Assembly (NCBI GenBank): GCA_004352715.1
Contig: SCFE01000074.1
Coordinates: 423,145-487,144 of the forward strand
DNA from: Hofstenia miamia
Lineage: Eukaryota > Xenacoelomorpha > Acoela
Length of the DNA stretch: 64,000 bases
Direction of reading: 5' to 3'
The notes beneath the pieces were generated by a model that saw nothing but the letters and a program-made list of their open reading frames with translations, had not been told where the DNA came from and ran no database searches. This document shows positions 26,001 through 39,700 of the stretch, piece by piece; position 1 is the first letter of the stretch; the number at the start of each line of letters is the position of its first letter. Made by a program: the position numbers and the translations under genes.

Positions 26001-29000
26001 GTCAAGGAAGTATACTTTTCGCTGGTGTAACAATCAAATTCGAGAAGAATATATCGTTGAAAACCAATTCTTTCTAGTGGTTGCATTCATTACAAAGGGT
26101 AGACAATTATCAGAAACCTGTGTACATCAAGGGGTTTTTGGGTAGAGACCACACTATGCTTGTTAGCATACACACGAGTATTTTCGTCCGTCTTCACTAA
26201 AATTTGCATCATATTGTTTGCAAAACTTAGAAGAAAAGTAATGTAAACATTTTGTAGAATAAAATTAGGAGTTTATATCTCTAGAAATGATATTTAGAAA
26301 AATAAAAATATATTGCTGTTCAAATAACTTTTTATTAGACTTGCCCGTTCCTACAAATTCAATGTGACACTTTTGGAGCGGCTGTTTGCAGTTTATCACA
26401 ATCAGCAGATGGTGCAGGACAACACCGTAATTTTCACAAACAATTATAGAAGTAGCCAATCTATTCTTGATTTTTTGTCAGCCAATTTTTACCAAGGAAT
26501 TCAAATGAACTCTCCTAAAAGAATCGCACCTCATCCAGGTAACCTCAAATTATATTTCCACAATTGTAGTCTAAAAAAATTTACTAGTCAAATAGATTCG
26601 TGATAAAGAAATATTTATAAATTTTTGCACTAAATGAGTTAAAATTAGTTTTCTAAATTAGTTAAGAAGTTATATCTCATTTTTAGATCTCGACTATTCG
26701 CTGTATTTCGTCAACATTTTTGGCAACACGCTCAAGAACCTGCATGGAACTTCATTCTATAATCCAGCTGAAAGTTCGGAAGTCATCGACCAAGTCACTT
26801 GGTTGAAAAACAACTGGCCATTGGAATGGGGTGATTTTGATAATTCCGTTTGTGTTATCGTTCCATACTCCGAGCAGGTTTGTAAGTTTGCTAACATTTG
26901 TCAGTTATGAAGGTTTTGTAATTCTACCAATGTCCTGAATGGATGAAAATATATATTTGAATAAGTTTCTTTGAACAATTGTTGATCAATATAAAAATAT
27001 TTGTAAAGAGTAATAATTTTCTCTAATGTGTGCAAAGCTTTAAACTGATGCTAGCATATTCTAATGGCACGGAAGATTGAAATTTAGCCTTTATTAATGA
27101 ATGAAATCAACATGTTTTATTTGAAATATACATCCATAACAAGCCAAAATGCGTATTTTAGAATATGTATTCCCTTTTACAGTGACTAATTTCTCAGGAG
27201 AATTTATCGTTTTTCCAAATTGAAAGGGAGATGTTTGTCGTTAAAAATTACAACAGAGAGTAAACTTAAGTTTGTATGCTCATATCATTTCGTCAAGATA
27301 TTTGTTTGCCAAAATCAATGCACACTATATTTATAGCCCGTTTATCATTTTTCTCTCAAGAACAGACTAGTCCTTTACATTCTCAAATTCTCAACTTTTA
27401 GGTTTGGAAGAGGTGGTCGACATATATTTAGCTTTGATTGGAATAAGAATAATTTAGTGACATTTTTTCTTCATATAAAACTTTCAAAGATGCAAAACCT
27501 TTTAAATTTTTTTAAGTTCCTGCAATTCACTATAATTTTAACATTTTTGGCATTTTCAACGTTTTTACTGCTGGCACCGTCAATTATTGTTTGTTTTTTA
27601 TAAAGGTTACCGTGCACGGTATCTTATTTGAGAGTAAGGTTTATTAGTTGCCGCTTTCATGTTAAGTTTTTCTTAAATGCACAAAATTAATGTGGTTCTG
27701 TTGGTCAGTTCCTGACAATTTTAAACTTCATGTAAAAAACTAAACACCATTCTTCATTTTATCTAAAGGTTTATCTTTTAGTGCATCGATTTCACGTATC
27801 AGATTTTGATCGCCGCAGCAAATTCTTTACTTTTTCAGCGAAACGATTTTTGTGCATTTAGAATATATTGTTTTAACTTTTAAATACCTTGCGTGTAGAG
27901 TTACAAAATAGACGACCGTATTTTGCCTATGCTGAAAAATGAGTCCAAAATTAATTTTACATAATTGTGAACGATCCCAAAAGCTGGCGTCTCACGGTCG
28001 TGTTTAGTCAGGAGCCCATACATACTTCTCTGCGAGGGGGACATCTCAATTGCAATCAAGTTTACTGTTCAATTACGTGGCAGATCTTCCATAGGCTATC
28101 AAAATATTTCAAAAGTGGACACTTCTCATCTTAATTGCTAATATTTTTAAAACTCTGAAAATATTTTATTTTTATACCGAAAAATCAATGTTGGAAGCCT
28201 GAAGGGAGGAGGACATTGCCTCATGTTCCCCTTTAAATACGTCACGGTGGATAGTATTTGCATTCCTTTCTATGTCTCATAATTGAGAAAAAAATATCTT
28301 CTAAGGACAACTTACCTCTCCGTCTGATTATCAGTGGTGTTAAAAACTAAGAGTTTCAAAAATAAGTGTACTATAATAAAACTAATGTGCACTTATTAAG
28401 TGTGCCAACTAAACTTATTTTTGCAGTTTTTATTAGTCATAAACTTCGAGCAATTATCTTCTCCCATTTTCAGCATGGTTCTTTTGAATTCATTTATCTA
28501 ACTGGTTATTTTCAATAACAATTGCGTATGTTTAATATTGCATTAGAATTTTAGCGCAAGGTGTGAAATGAATGAATTGCAATTGTGTTCATTTATTCCA
28601 GGTCGTATTTGGTAACTAAATTTAATGAGATTAGAACAAGCAAAATTCATCACATTATGCATACAAATTTACCTAATAATTGATAAAAAAATTATCTATA
28701 ATACACGTTTTGGCCTTATACTGAAGATAAAATTATTAGCATGAGTTAAATGGCAAATACAAGAGCACTTTTTTAGTATGGCTTCTGTATATAATAAAGA
28801 AACCCAGGCATCGTCCACAGTTTAAGTTAGGCAATGCACGATTTTGTAGGAATTGAAATTAAAAATATGTACTCTTACTGTAATAATCTATGTTTGAAAT
28901 TTTGAAAGTTAATTTATTTATTTTTCAATATGTAAGCTAAAATAATAGTGCACTTAAGGAGGAGTATAATAATTCAATGAATTTTTTGAGTTTTTATCTT

Positions 29001-32000
29001 CAGAAATTGTTCCCTATTATGAGATATTTTACATTAATACAGCAATAAATTTTTTATGATTAAATATCAAACATTCTTATTTGTAATGACAAGATATTTT
29101 GACAAACAATTATCAAAAAAATTCGAAGTCACTAATAGAAGTTGCATGACAAATTTGAGAAATGATGATTAATAGCATGCTGTAAAGAATATATTACAAA
29201 TAAGCTGTTGTCAATAGATTTTGACGTATAAGCTAATTTTTATAATACATATATCCGGTTTTCAGAATTAAAAGCACTTCTATTTCTTAAATATGTATTT
29301 TATTAGCTAAAAAATTGGTGAGAATTTATGGAATGAAAGTATTTTATTGGTTCTAAATTTATTATTTAATTTTTTTAATATATTAAGACAATATAAAAAA
29401 TGATAAAATAAAAAATTTCAATAATACATTTTAAAGCTTTAGCAATTAAGTAAATAATGCTGATAAATATATGATTTTTTTTAAATCCACGAAAGAGTAG
29501 TATTTTAAAATATTTTTAATGTCTTTAATATTGATTGTTGGGAAATATTTATTTTAGCCATGGTTTTCAAAATTTATTTGGAATTTTGTTTTTTATTATA
29601 AATTTTTTTAAAATATTAACGATTTAGTTGTGCCTAGTATATTTATTATATTCCCTTCTTAATATTTTGATATCCTTGGCCACGATTAGTTAAGACAATT
29701 CTGGTTGAAAAAAATCAAACATATTTGATGATTTAATTCTTTCGCATTAAATTGGGGATTCCTTGATTTATCTAATCGCAATTACGATCACTTATGCTTA
29801 AATAGAAGAGAATTCGAAGCAAAATCAATTAGGTTTAATTACAAAGGGGTTGTGCGAGAATATGCCGCACTCCAATGCAGTTAGTTCCCTCTTACTAACA
29901 GAGAAAGTCACAGCAAAATGGCCTCACATGCAGAAAAAGTAATTGTGAGAGTCAGCGTAAGCTCTTTTCCTTTGTTGATTTTTTTCTCAGTTGTGGCAAT
30001 GCAAGATCTCTGATCGTAGATGGTCATACAACCTTCCTTGGCTTTCAGATTTGATTATTAACCCTTTAATTGTCGATTCACTTAGGCATCCTTTACAATA
30101 TAATTTCAATAGAAAACTCTCTTCGTTGCAATTATGGAAAGCCTGCATTGATAATAAAGTTTAACAATTGCACTTGTTCCTCTGTAGTGATCTTTTCCAT
30201 AATTCATAGAACAATTTAAAATTTCATCAAATTATAACTAGTTGTAATTTTTTCGTGGTTTTTCGGAGACCCTGTACCAGACTTTCCCATAGATCTGGAA
30301 TTGATCTGGACCTGAAAAATGCAATCCATGATCTTGTAGATACTTCGTGGATTCAATATCTTAGCTCAGTTGTAGTTTTTACTAGAGTAATTATAGGCAA
30401 TTGCTGCTGAATTTGATGCAGCAGACGTTAGTATTGATTGTAATACCATCAACATTATCTTTGCATATGAAGATGTGTTTTAAATCTCTCGGTATCTATT
30501 CGGTGGGAATTCCATGGATTGATCCATAAAAATTTCATGGATTCAAAAGAATTCAACCATGGACAAGCATGCCCTGTACTTAGGTCTATAAGTCATAAAA
30601 TTTATTGTATGAATTATAGATTAAAATGAAAACAAAATAACGAATTTTAAAACAACGAATTTTTCAATAATATAATACCTGTAGTTTTAGAATGGTTTGA
30701 AAACTGTGAAAATGGAATAAATTATACAAAGATTGTAATTTTCCTTTGATCAATTATATTTATAATATTGTAAATATTACTCGTATTGTTTTTTATACTT
30801 TTTGAAAGCCTGCTGTTTAGCGTGAGCATATTCGAGCGCAATTAAAACGTGGAGGTTTGAACGAAGTGGACTGTCACACCGTTCGAAATGTTCAAGGTAA
30901 ATATTTTTTTGCTGTATTCCCTTCTCAAATATATGTAAACTAACAAATATTTTCTAATTTTCATTCTCTGCCGTGCTCTAGTACGATATTCAAATGGCCA
31001 TTTAAAACTATATCAATAGTTCTAACATTCTAACTTGTTTTGATAAATAAAAATAATGAAATGATATATTATAAATATAGTAATTTTTAATCCTACATTT
31101 CAAATGTCTTTAATAACGAATATTCATTTGTTCTGTTTTATAGTAACTATGTGCATGTTTCTCAAAGAACTTCATATATAAAAAATGACGTGACTACAAA
31201 TCAAGCATAAAAATATTGTTTAGATTTCTGTAATTTTAAGTTTTCTACCAAAAATGAAACATCTAATATATATATTAGTATCTGGATATTTAAGTAGATA
31301 TGAATTTGAACTAAATTATATATTTTAATCCTTCTAAAATCCACATGGATATCACTACAAGCTGAAAAATTTTTGTAAGGATCATATAGAAAAATTGAGA
31401 CTCAATGATTCTTAAAAAATCAAATTTTGAGCAGAAACCGTATGTCTAACACTGCTTTTAAAAATATCCTTTAAAAATAAAACACTAAAAACCAAATTTA
31501 CGCCTTTTACTGTTCTATCATCTCTTTATCTTGATTTGTTGTCAAGAACATTTAACACATGACTGTGAACAATCAGAATTGTGGATAATTTTCATTAGGT
31601 TTAAAAATATTCCTTATTTTTTATTAAAACCAAAAATTTCATCCAAAAAATAGGCATTTGGAATTTTATTTTACAAATTGCTACTCAAAATACAAATATT
31701 CGATTTAGGTTATTGGTGACGACCTTGCTTTAAAGTATACTTGTAGTTTGATTAGCTTTTTAACTGGATTAGCAAACAGGAATTCCACGAGCAAGGAATG
31801 ATTGTCCCACAAAATCGTATTAAATCATTATGCATAAGCAAGTACGAGCAAATTTTGTTGGTTCATCAGTATAGTAACCATAAATACGACCTTCTAAAAT
31901 GTTCAAAATGAAATTGTTTGCCCTGAAGACGACACAGGTGGGTTTTATGTATACTGATTGTCCTCACGGAACAACCGAGTCACATTTCAACAGGTACGGC

Positions 32001-35000
32001 AGTAAAGGAATTCTTGATTAAGTGGATGTGCATAGGGACGTGTATTTTTTTAGGTATGATGTACTGAACGTACATATGAAAGCAAAATATTGCATCGTAA
32101 TGTACAAATTATATTCAGTACCTAAAAGGCCAAGAATCACTAACATGAAATGTTCAAAAATGAATAAGTAACTTTAAGAATATCTCAAGGAAAACCTTAA
32201 AAATTATTTCATTCTGTATTATTGTATCTCGGACATAAATATGTTGTGATTCCAAGTCCATTGAATAAGGGCCTAATAAATTTTTTTAGGAGTATATAGA
32301 AAAGGTGAAAAGGGAAACTTTGTTTTACTTTTGAGAAAGATTACAAAGGATTACAAAATATGCAACGCATTTTTGCCATCAAAATGTATAAAAATATCAA
32401 AAACCATCATAAAATTTTAGAAAATACATTAAAACTTGGTTGTATTGAATAAGAATACATTAAATTCGACATTAAAATTTGCAAAAACAAACCAATCATT
32501 GAATTTTTCAAACAATTCCTCAAAGTCGTCAAGGTCTTCACCAAGTGATTGGGAAAGTCAGGATCGAATGAAAGCTCTGATTAAAAGGATGATGGAGCAA
32601 TCAATGCAACGGTTGATGTTTTGCATGGTGATATCGTGAAGATTGACTTCAGTATTCGTTTTTTATCTCCTTTTTTAATAAATTTCTCGATATCATCGGG
32701 AAGTGCAGTTGTCTCCCTGTTGTTAACCTTTGACAATCGCTCAAAGTTGGGATCCGTTTCCCAATTTTAGCATAGTAGAATTAATTTTCAAGAAAAACTC
32801 GCTAATCCCATGACAGTGAAATCTTTTATACTAATTGTTTTTTTCGTCATCCTTTTCAACATACTGCAATTCTTTCAATTCCACCAAATCCCGAAGTTCT
32901 CTTCATTTTTAAGCATACCTTGTATATATTTTTCAGTCACTTCCTCCCAACTTGAATAACTATTTCTAATGCAGTCTGCGATTTTGAGTTTTTCCAAAAT
33001 TTTTAGTTCACTACTGTCACTTATTGCTGTAGCCTTGTTGTGCGCAAAAAATACACTACAACTCTCTTTGTGAGGGTTTTAGGCAGATAAACCACCTTAA
33101 TCCTTGGTGAAAACCATCAATATGCTAGCGATCACCGAGAACATGTTGAGATACAGGAATCTTTAAATGGAAGGCCTTTTTCCAGCAAATACCGATTGAC
33201 TTGGAGTAGAAAGCAATTGGCACAATACCAATCTTCTAATAAAGCTTAGGTCATCCAACTGGTATTCAATTCACATCGCCAGTAAATTTTTCATCTCATA
33301 AAGGAGACCTTTCTAATGTTTTATGAAGCATGATTTAGACCGCCACGGTCATGTTATCCTCTAAGAGAGTAGAGATGGTAGTCAACGTATTTTGAAAACT
33401 ATTTAATGAAGGGTCGTAAAGTTGGTCGTAACTGAGATAAAACATTCGTTGTTGCTATAAATTAGCTTAGTAATATTTTCCGACACATCACGTGCTTTCG
33501 ATCGGATGTTTGTATGACAAATAACAAATTCCCTCAGAATTTCATATGATTTTCTTCCACGAAGAACAATTGCGTATGTGATTTTTGAAGTTTCAGCAGA
33601 ATACAGTTTATGATGAGGGTGCTTAGAATATACTCTGACCTGTTTGAATGTAAATGTCAATTTACATCACCCAATATTACTTGTGGTTTTGCTAAATGAA
33701 CTTAGTTCTTCAAATTTTGAAATCACTAATAACATTGAACTCTGCAATACAATTAACACTTCGATTTAAAATTTATTTAAGCTGACTCCATCGAGATAAG
33801 GTACATCCAAACACAAACAGATCTCTTAAATACATGGGTGTTTGCGATTTAAGATGTGTTTACAGCTTATTGATGAAATATAATACTTCGCAATCGAGCG
33901 CTCAAATAGGACAAATTCAGGTGTAAACAGGTGCGAAGGCGATCAATTAATAAAACTAATGAAATCAAAAGAATGCGTAATTGAGCTAATACTGCTGTAA
34001 ACACTTGAAAGACGAACATATTTGCACAATTGAGATGAACGACGCTATCAAAGCACTTTTGATATTTCGTCTTTCATTCCTTTAATGAGTGGACAATTAC
34101 AAGTTTCAATTTACATTAGTCAGCTGTAAACGTTCTATCAATATCAAATGGTGTCATAAACAAGTTCAATTGAGACGATGTAAACAGCGTATCAACATCA
34201 ATATATTCTCATTAATTGCGAAGTGTATAATTTATTGATAAGCAGTTATAACGAATTTTGATGTGACTGTAACAATCAAGTTAATCACATAATATTTCCA
34301 ATACAGCAGAAATATATAAACTACATGTCAAGCAGAACATCAAAAATGTTGGAAGTTACAAGTAATTTTACAAATTAAATTAATAATTAATTATACATTC
34401 TATTATTTATAAAAGCGTGTAAACAATAGTATACAATGGTGATGTTATATGAAGAACCGTAGTTGAATATAATTTAGAAATTGACCACATCAATGCAACA
34501 TTTTTTGGATTTTCCATTGCAAAAATCGGGATATATATATATANNNNNNNNNNNNNNNNNNNNNNNNNNNNNNNNNNNNNNNNNNNNNNNNNNNNNNNNN
34601 NNNNNNNNNNNNNNNNNNNNNNNNNNNNNNNNNNNNNNNNNNNNNNNNNNNNNNNNNNNNNNNNNNNNNNNNNNNNNNNNNNNNNNATATATATATATAT
34701 ATATATATACTTAGTTGGATTATGAGCTGTGCTTACCTTTTATGCAATCACGATCTTTGTTGCCTGTAATTAGAATTTGGATTTTGAATGCTATGAAACT
34801 GTAGGTATATCAAAAGAAAAAAGTGAATTCGATATGCAAGGCAAAAGAGGACGCTGTGCTGCATGCAATAATATTGTATTCAAAGCTCATGGAAATGTAG
34901 TTACAAATGCAGCAGTTTATGTGATGAATATAGTTTGGTAGTTGTAGACATTGTTATAACCAAGAATAACAAATTAGGAAATATTTTTTAAAAACGGACA

Positions 35001-36716
35001 TCGGGATCGGTCTGAAAATTTAAATGAATCTAAGTTACGCCAATATATATCTCTAGATTTCTTTTTTAATAAAGATAAATTCCTTATTTTTTGAGAAATC
35101 ATGCTGACAAACAGAAAAACCGACAGACAGTGAGACAAACAGATGGGAAAATAGTGCCTCCTTGGCAAGGTAATAAATAAAGGTACCAATTAAGATATGG
35201 GAATAGACAAAAAGTCACCCATTATTGATTTCAATTTCAAATTTGCAAAAAAATTAAGCTAAAAGCACCTAAATAGCATTTGCATTGTGTTTGTCAGAAT
35301 GGTGGTCAAAACGACTATTAGCTAGTGTTTTTCTTCTGACGATTAACTTTTAAATGATTTTTAGCTGATTCTTAAATTTATAAATATGATTATAATTGAA
35401 TTTTTCTTGAATTTTAGATTCGAATTGATTATATGTAAAATGGGACTGTGAAAAATTGTTAATTTCTATTTGAAATATTCAATTTAAACTTGACCTTCAA
35501 TGTTTAGGAAAAGAGTATCGAGCCATAGTGATATCGATTGTGCGCACCTTTGAAAGTTGCTATGAGGTATACCAGACTGAAAGTCAAAAGGAGGACTTTA
35601 ATGAGAGTACACTAGAGTTTGGTTTCCTGTCTAATCACCGAATACTTAATACTGCCTTTTCCCGTGCTCGTTCTTTGATTATTTGCATTGGTGATGCACG
35701 AGCAATGATTGGTATTGGTAAGTATACTCCTTCACTATTTATATTTAATACATGTGGATATGGGTTTTTAAAACTGACCGGGATTACCGATCCAAAAGAA
35801 AGTTAACTTTTAGTAATCAAACACTTTTCATAATGTGCTTGCATGAGGGTTGCTCCAACGCCTAAGTACGTGAGAAATTGATGTATAATTCTTTTAAATT
35901 GAATTGTTCAATAGCAATTAACTTCGATTATATGAATTTAGTTCCAAATATGTTATGGTAATTGTTTAGCACTTTAACTAAAATAAATAAACAACAATGT
36001 TGATACAGAATAGAGAAGGGAACAATTTAATGCTGATTTTGCCCATTTTAATTAATTTACTTCAAACGCAATACGTGTTATTGTTAAGCCCCGTTTACAC
36101 TGGTTCAACTTGAGGAANAATAATAAACTAACGTCAGTCATTTAATAATCTAATTAACACAGACCAGGCGTACAGAGCCGTAGCTATGGTGGGCAAGGAT
36201 GGGCAATTGTCCACCTAAATATATTTTAGGCTTGTCTTTATCAACTTCAAAAATGGGGGAAATATGCAACTACTCCATAGTACACTGACAAATTCTCTAT
36301 TTAACTATTGATGACGGATTAGGGTGCAAGTCGTTCCAGGAAAAGTTTACTTCAATATTTTTACAAAGATAGCACAGCTACAGGAATGAATGGCTAGGAT
36401 TTTAGTTGCACACTTGGATGAAAACCATGTAAAAGATAAAAGAAATCATGGTGACACCATAAAATTTCTTTTAATTATTTTCAATTGAATTTCTTATCAA
36501 TTGAGCAAAATTTTGATAGTAATCAAAGGAATACTTACATAAATCCAATTCTAACATTTATGCAATATAGAAATTGTCATGACCTTTGTGTTACATTCAG
36601 TGATGAATACTATTGTTAAGTAGGTAGCAATTTCATAAAAACATCAATGTTTGATTCTTGCAGCTTTAGTGGTGCCATCAACAGTTAATACTCATTGTTC
36701 GGTTTTTGCTTAGGAA

Positions 36717-36751
<35 letters not shown>

Positions 36752-39700
36752 GTACAAATACTGGCGATTCCGACTACGAGTTATTTCNNNNNNNNNNNNN
36801 NNNNNNNNNNNNNNNNNNNNNNNNNNNNNNNNNNNNNNNNNNNNNNNNNNNNNNNNNNNNNNNNNNNNNNNNNNNNNNNNNNNNNNNNNNNNNNNNNNNN
36901 NNNNNNNNNNNNNNNNNNNNNNNTGAACATATACTGGCGATTCCGACTACGAGTTATTTCGTTTTGAAGTCGCTCACGCACAGCAAGGCTTTTTTTGTCA
37001 TAGTCACTAGTGCCAGCATCAATTCATTTCGTCTGTATGGTCTGAACCGACTTCAAATTTCTGTCATGGATAGCTTATACCCATACCTACAAAATGAAAT
37101 TTTAAAAAATTCGATTTTTTAATTTTAGATTTTTTTGTTTTACCATAGCTGGTCCCGTCAGTATTAATAACGGAATTGAACAGCTCCAGCATAAATACGT
37201 GAAAAGCGTATATAGCGCCATTATATATATATATATATTATAGATTACCATTCATTAGTAATAATAATTTTTAAATGGTTTCAATTGCAATCTGCCATTA
37301 TGTATTTTTTATGTATTTCTTTAGTTTGGTTAGCTCAAGTAAAGGTCAATAAAATAATATATGTATTTAAACCTACTCAAAATTTATATTTTGACTTGCG
37401 TAAATCATGTAAATGTGCATATGTATATTTTGATTATTCAACATTTTTTTTCATTTGCGAAAAATGAAACTTAATAACAAATTTTAATATTGATGAATAT
37501 TTTGTTTATTGAAGCACTTCTAGTTCATAACTTTTAGAAAAATTCTATAATTTAGTCGTTTTTTGCCTATTAAAATAGAAACTTTGCTTACTTTGAGGAA
37601 TTCAATAGCGAAAGGCGCGTTTACATTTGTGCGTCAAGAGGAAAGTTGAACACAAAATAGATCGAAAATATATTCCGTTCCTCTCCTCCGTGCGCTTTCG
37701 CTTTCAATTTTGTGGGGTGTTTACATTAGGAATCTATTGAAATCGTCAAATGAAATCAACATGAGGAACAGATGTAAACGCGACCATGCGCTATTGAAAT
37801 CGTCAAATGAAATCAACATGNNNNNNNNNNNNNNNNNNNNNNNNNNNNNNNNNNNNNNNNNNNNNNNNNTTTGAGGAATTCAATAGCGAAAGGCGCGTTT
37901 ACATTTGTGCGTCAAGAGGAAAGTTGAACACAAAATAGATCGAAAATATATTCCGTTCCTCTCCTCCGTGCGCTTTTGCTTTCAATTTTGTGGGGTGTTT
38001 ACATTAGGAATCTATTGAAATCGTCAAATGAAATCAACATGAGGAACAGATGTAAACGCGACCATGCGCTATTGAAATCGTCAAAGGAAATCAACATGAG
38101 GAACAGATGTAAACGCGACCGTGCGCTATTGAAATCGCTTGACGAATTCCTCAAGTTGAACCAGTGTAACAGGGCTTTAAATAATTAGCTTGTTCCACGA
38201 ATGTTTGATGGGAAGTATCTAAATTAGTTTGATTTCAATTTGTCTGATAGGTTTTGATGGCTTGTGTGATGGCGTGTTTGACGAGGGTGATACACTGTCA
38301 AACATTCGGCAAACATTTTGTTTGCCAAATATTGCTCATACAAATTTGATAGTGTATGTGACCCCCGTAATACTAAATGCACTGAGGTATAAAATGTCAA
38401 TAACGCAGAGGGGCCAATTCGGCCACTCTTTTATTTAAAAACTATTAAAGATAAAGTGAAAGATACATATTTGAACGACCTTTTTGATAATGTTCAAAAA
38501 AATGTATTCATTGGTTTCGATTTTACATGCAAATGAAGTTATGACGTCATCAATTTTTTGGAAAAATAAAGGTGAAAAAGAACCTAAATGAATTTCATTT
38601 TCAAAATTTTGAATAAACTGATATTTCTAAAAATGAATGAATAAATTAGAAATAAAGTCAGTGAATAATGTTTTGAAAATCAAATACGTAACATAATAAT
38701 ATATATTAAGGTCACGTTCATGGTCAAAGTTCAAAAAAATTTAAAAAATTAAAAAGACCCCTTGGCCCACCCCAAGTGATTGCCATTTTCGCGCAGGGTT
38801 CGGCATTAATGCCTCTAGTAATGTTGACCACTTTTATATGGTATTATTTAATCATATTTAGTCATTATTGTCCACCAAAAGTACCAAATGGAAAAATTTA
38901 TCCCAAAATTTTTTTGAAAACACTGACCCTTAACAATGATGACGCAATCAATTAAATTGTATAAATATATCGATATCTATCAAAATATTGCCTATTTTAA
39001 TGCATGCTGCAGATGAGCTTTGACACAGGCAATATCAAAAAATTATTCCATTTTAGCTTTATCTTGTTCCTAGATAGTTTTTAGAAAAAGTCAGAAAAAG
39101 CAGGTAAAAAACTAATTTCAAGCAAAGCTACGGACAAAAAACGTCATGGGGAGGGGCGAATCTGCCCTCCTCAGTGCGTTTAGGGTTAACTGAGGCGCGT
39201 CTATTTCGAAACGGGTGAGGATTGTTTTTCAGTTAAAATTGTAAGTATTGCTCATCACAGGCATGCATGGCTTATATTTATAGCAACCGTCTTCGTTTTC
39301 TGAGGTAGACTTTTGCTGCACCTTTTAGAATGCGAAATTTTATTGTTTTGTGGACCTGAAGAACTAGTCAATGCCACTACAGATTTATAGATAACGTTTG
39401 GTGGTATTTCCAGTTTTCTAATCTGTATGTTCAGCAATCCAGCTTTGCTTCCGAGACTTCGTCTGTTGCAAGTGACCAAAGGTTGAAGATGGAGAAGAGA
39501 AGCCGTCTGAGGTGAGAACAAATGGAAAACAACGTTGTTACGGTGAAGAGGTTGATTCAAGAGACCCATATATTTTACAACATCTGCGCTCTTATTTTAG
39601 GCATTAACAAAACACGGTTTTAACAATTCCTAGTTGGTTTCTCAAAGAATACGCACCCGAACTAGCTCGTCCAATTGCTTGTCTTATAAATCAGTCCTTG

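Larger units (their letters stand above)
30897..35507 (+). other. Intron 10 of the HELZ-like gene
   Basis: Contains a MITE-like inverted repeat (33865-34243), a (TA)n array with a gap (34531-34710) and an unassigned minus-strand reading at 33403-33660. The rest is AT-rich without recognisable content. Confidence 0.7.
36087..38176. mobile_element. Harbinger-like non-autonomous element, about 2.1 kb
   Basis: Terminal inverted repeats: left AGCCCCGTTTACACTGG, then TTCAACTTGAGGAA; right on the minus strand AGCCCTGTTACACTGG, then the same TTCAACTTGAGGAA. TTA flanks both ends (36084-36086 and 38177-38179), fitting a PIF/Harbinger target site; TTAA is also present on both sides, so a piggyBac-like origin is the alternative. 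The interior has no transposase. It consists of (TA)n, two gaps (36788-36923, 37821-37869) and tandem repeats. Confidence 0.65.

Noticed and set aside
33403-33660. 85-codon minus-strand reading with KITYAIVLRGRKSYEIL
   Set aside because: Faint resemblance to P-element/THAP-type transposases, but no catalytic motif or continuing frame could be shown.
37976-38188. Repeat protein with RNRCKRD units
   Set aside because: It is the translation of the 57-bp minisatellite in the Harbinger-like element.
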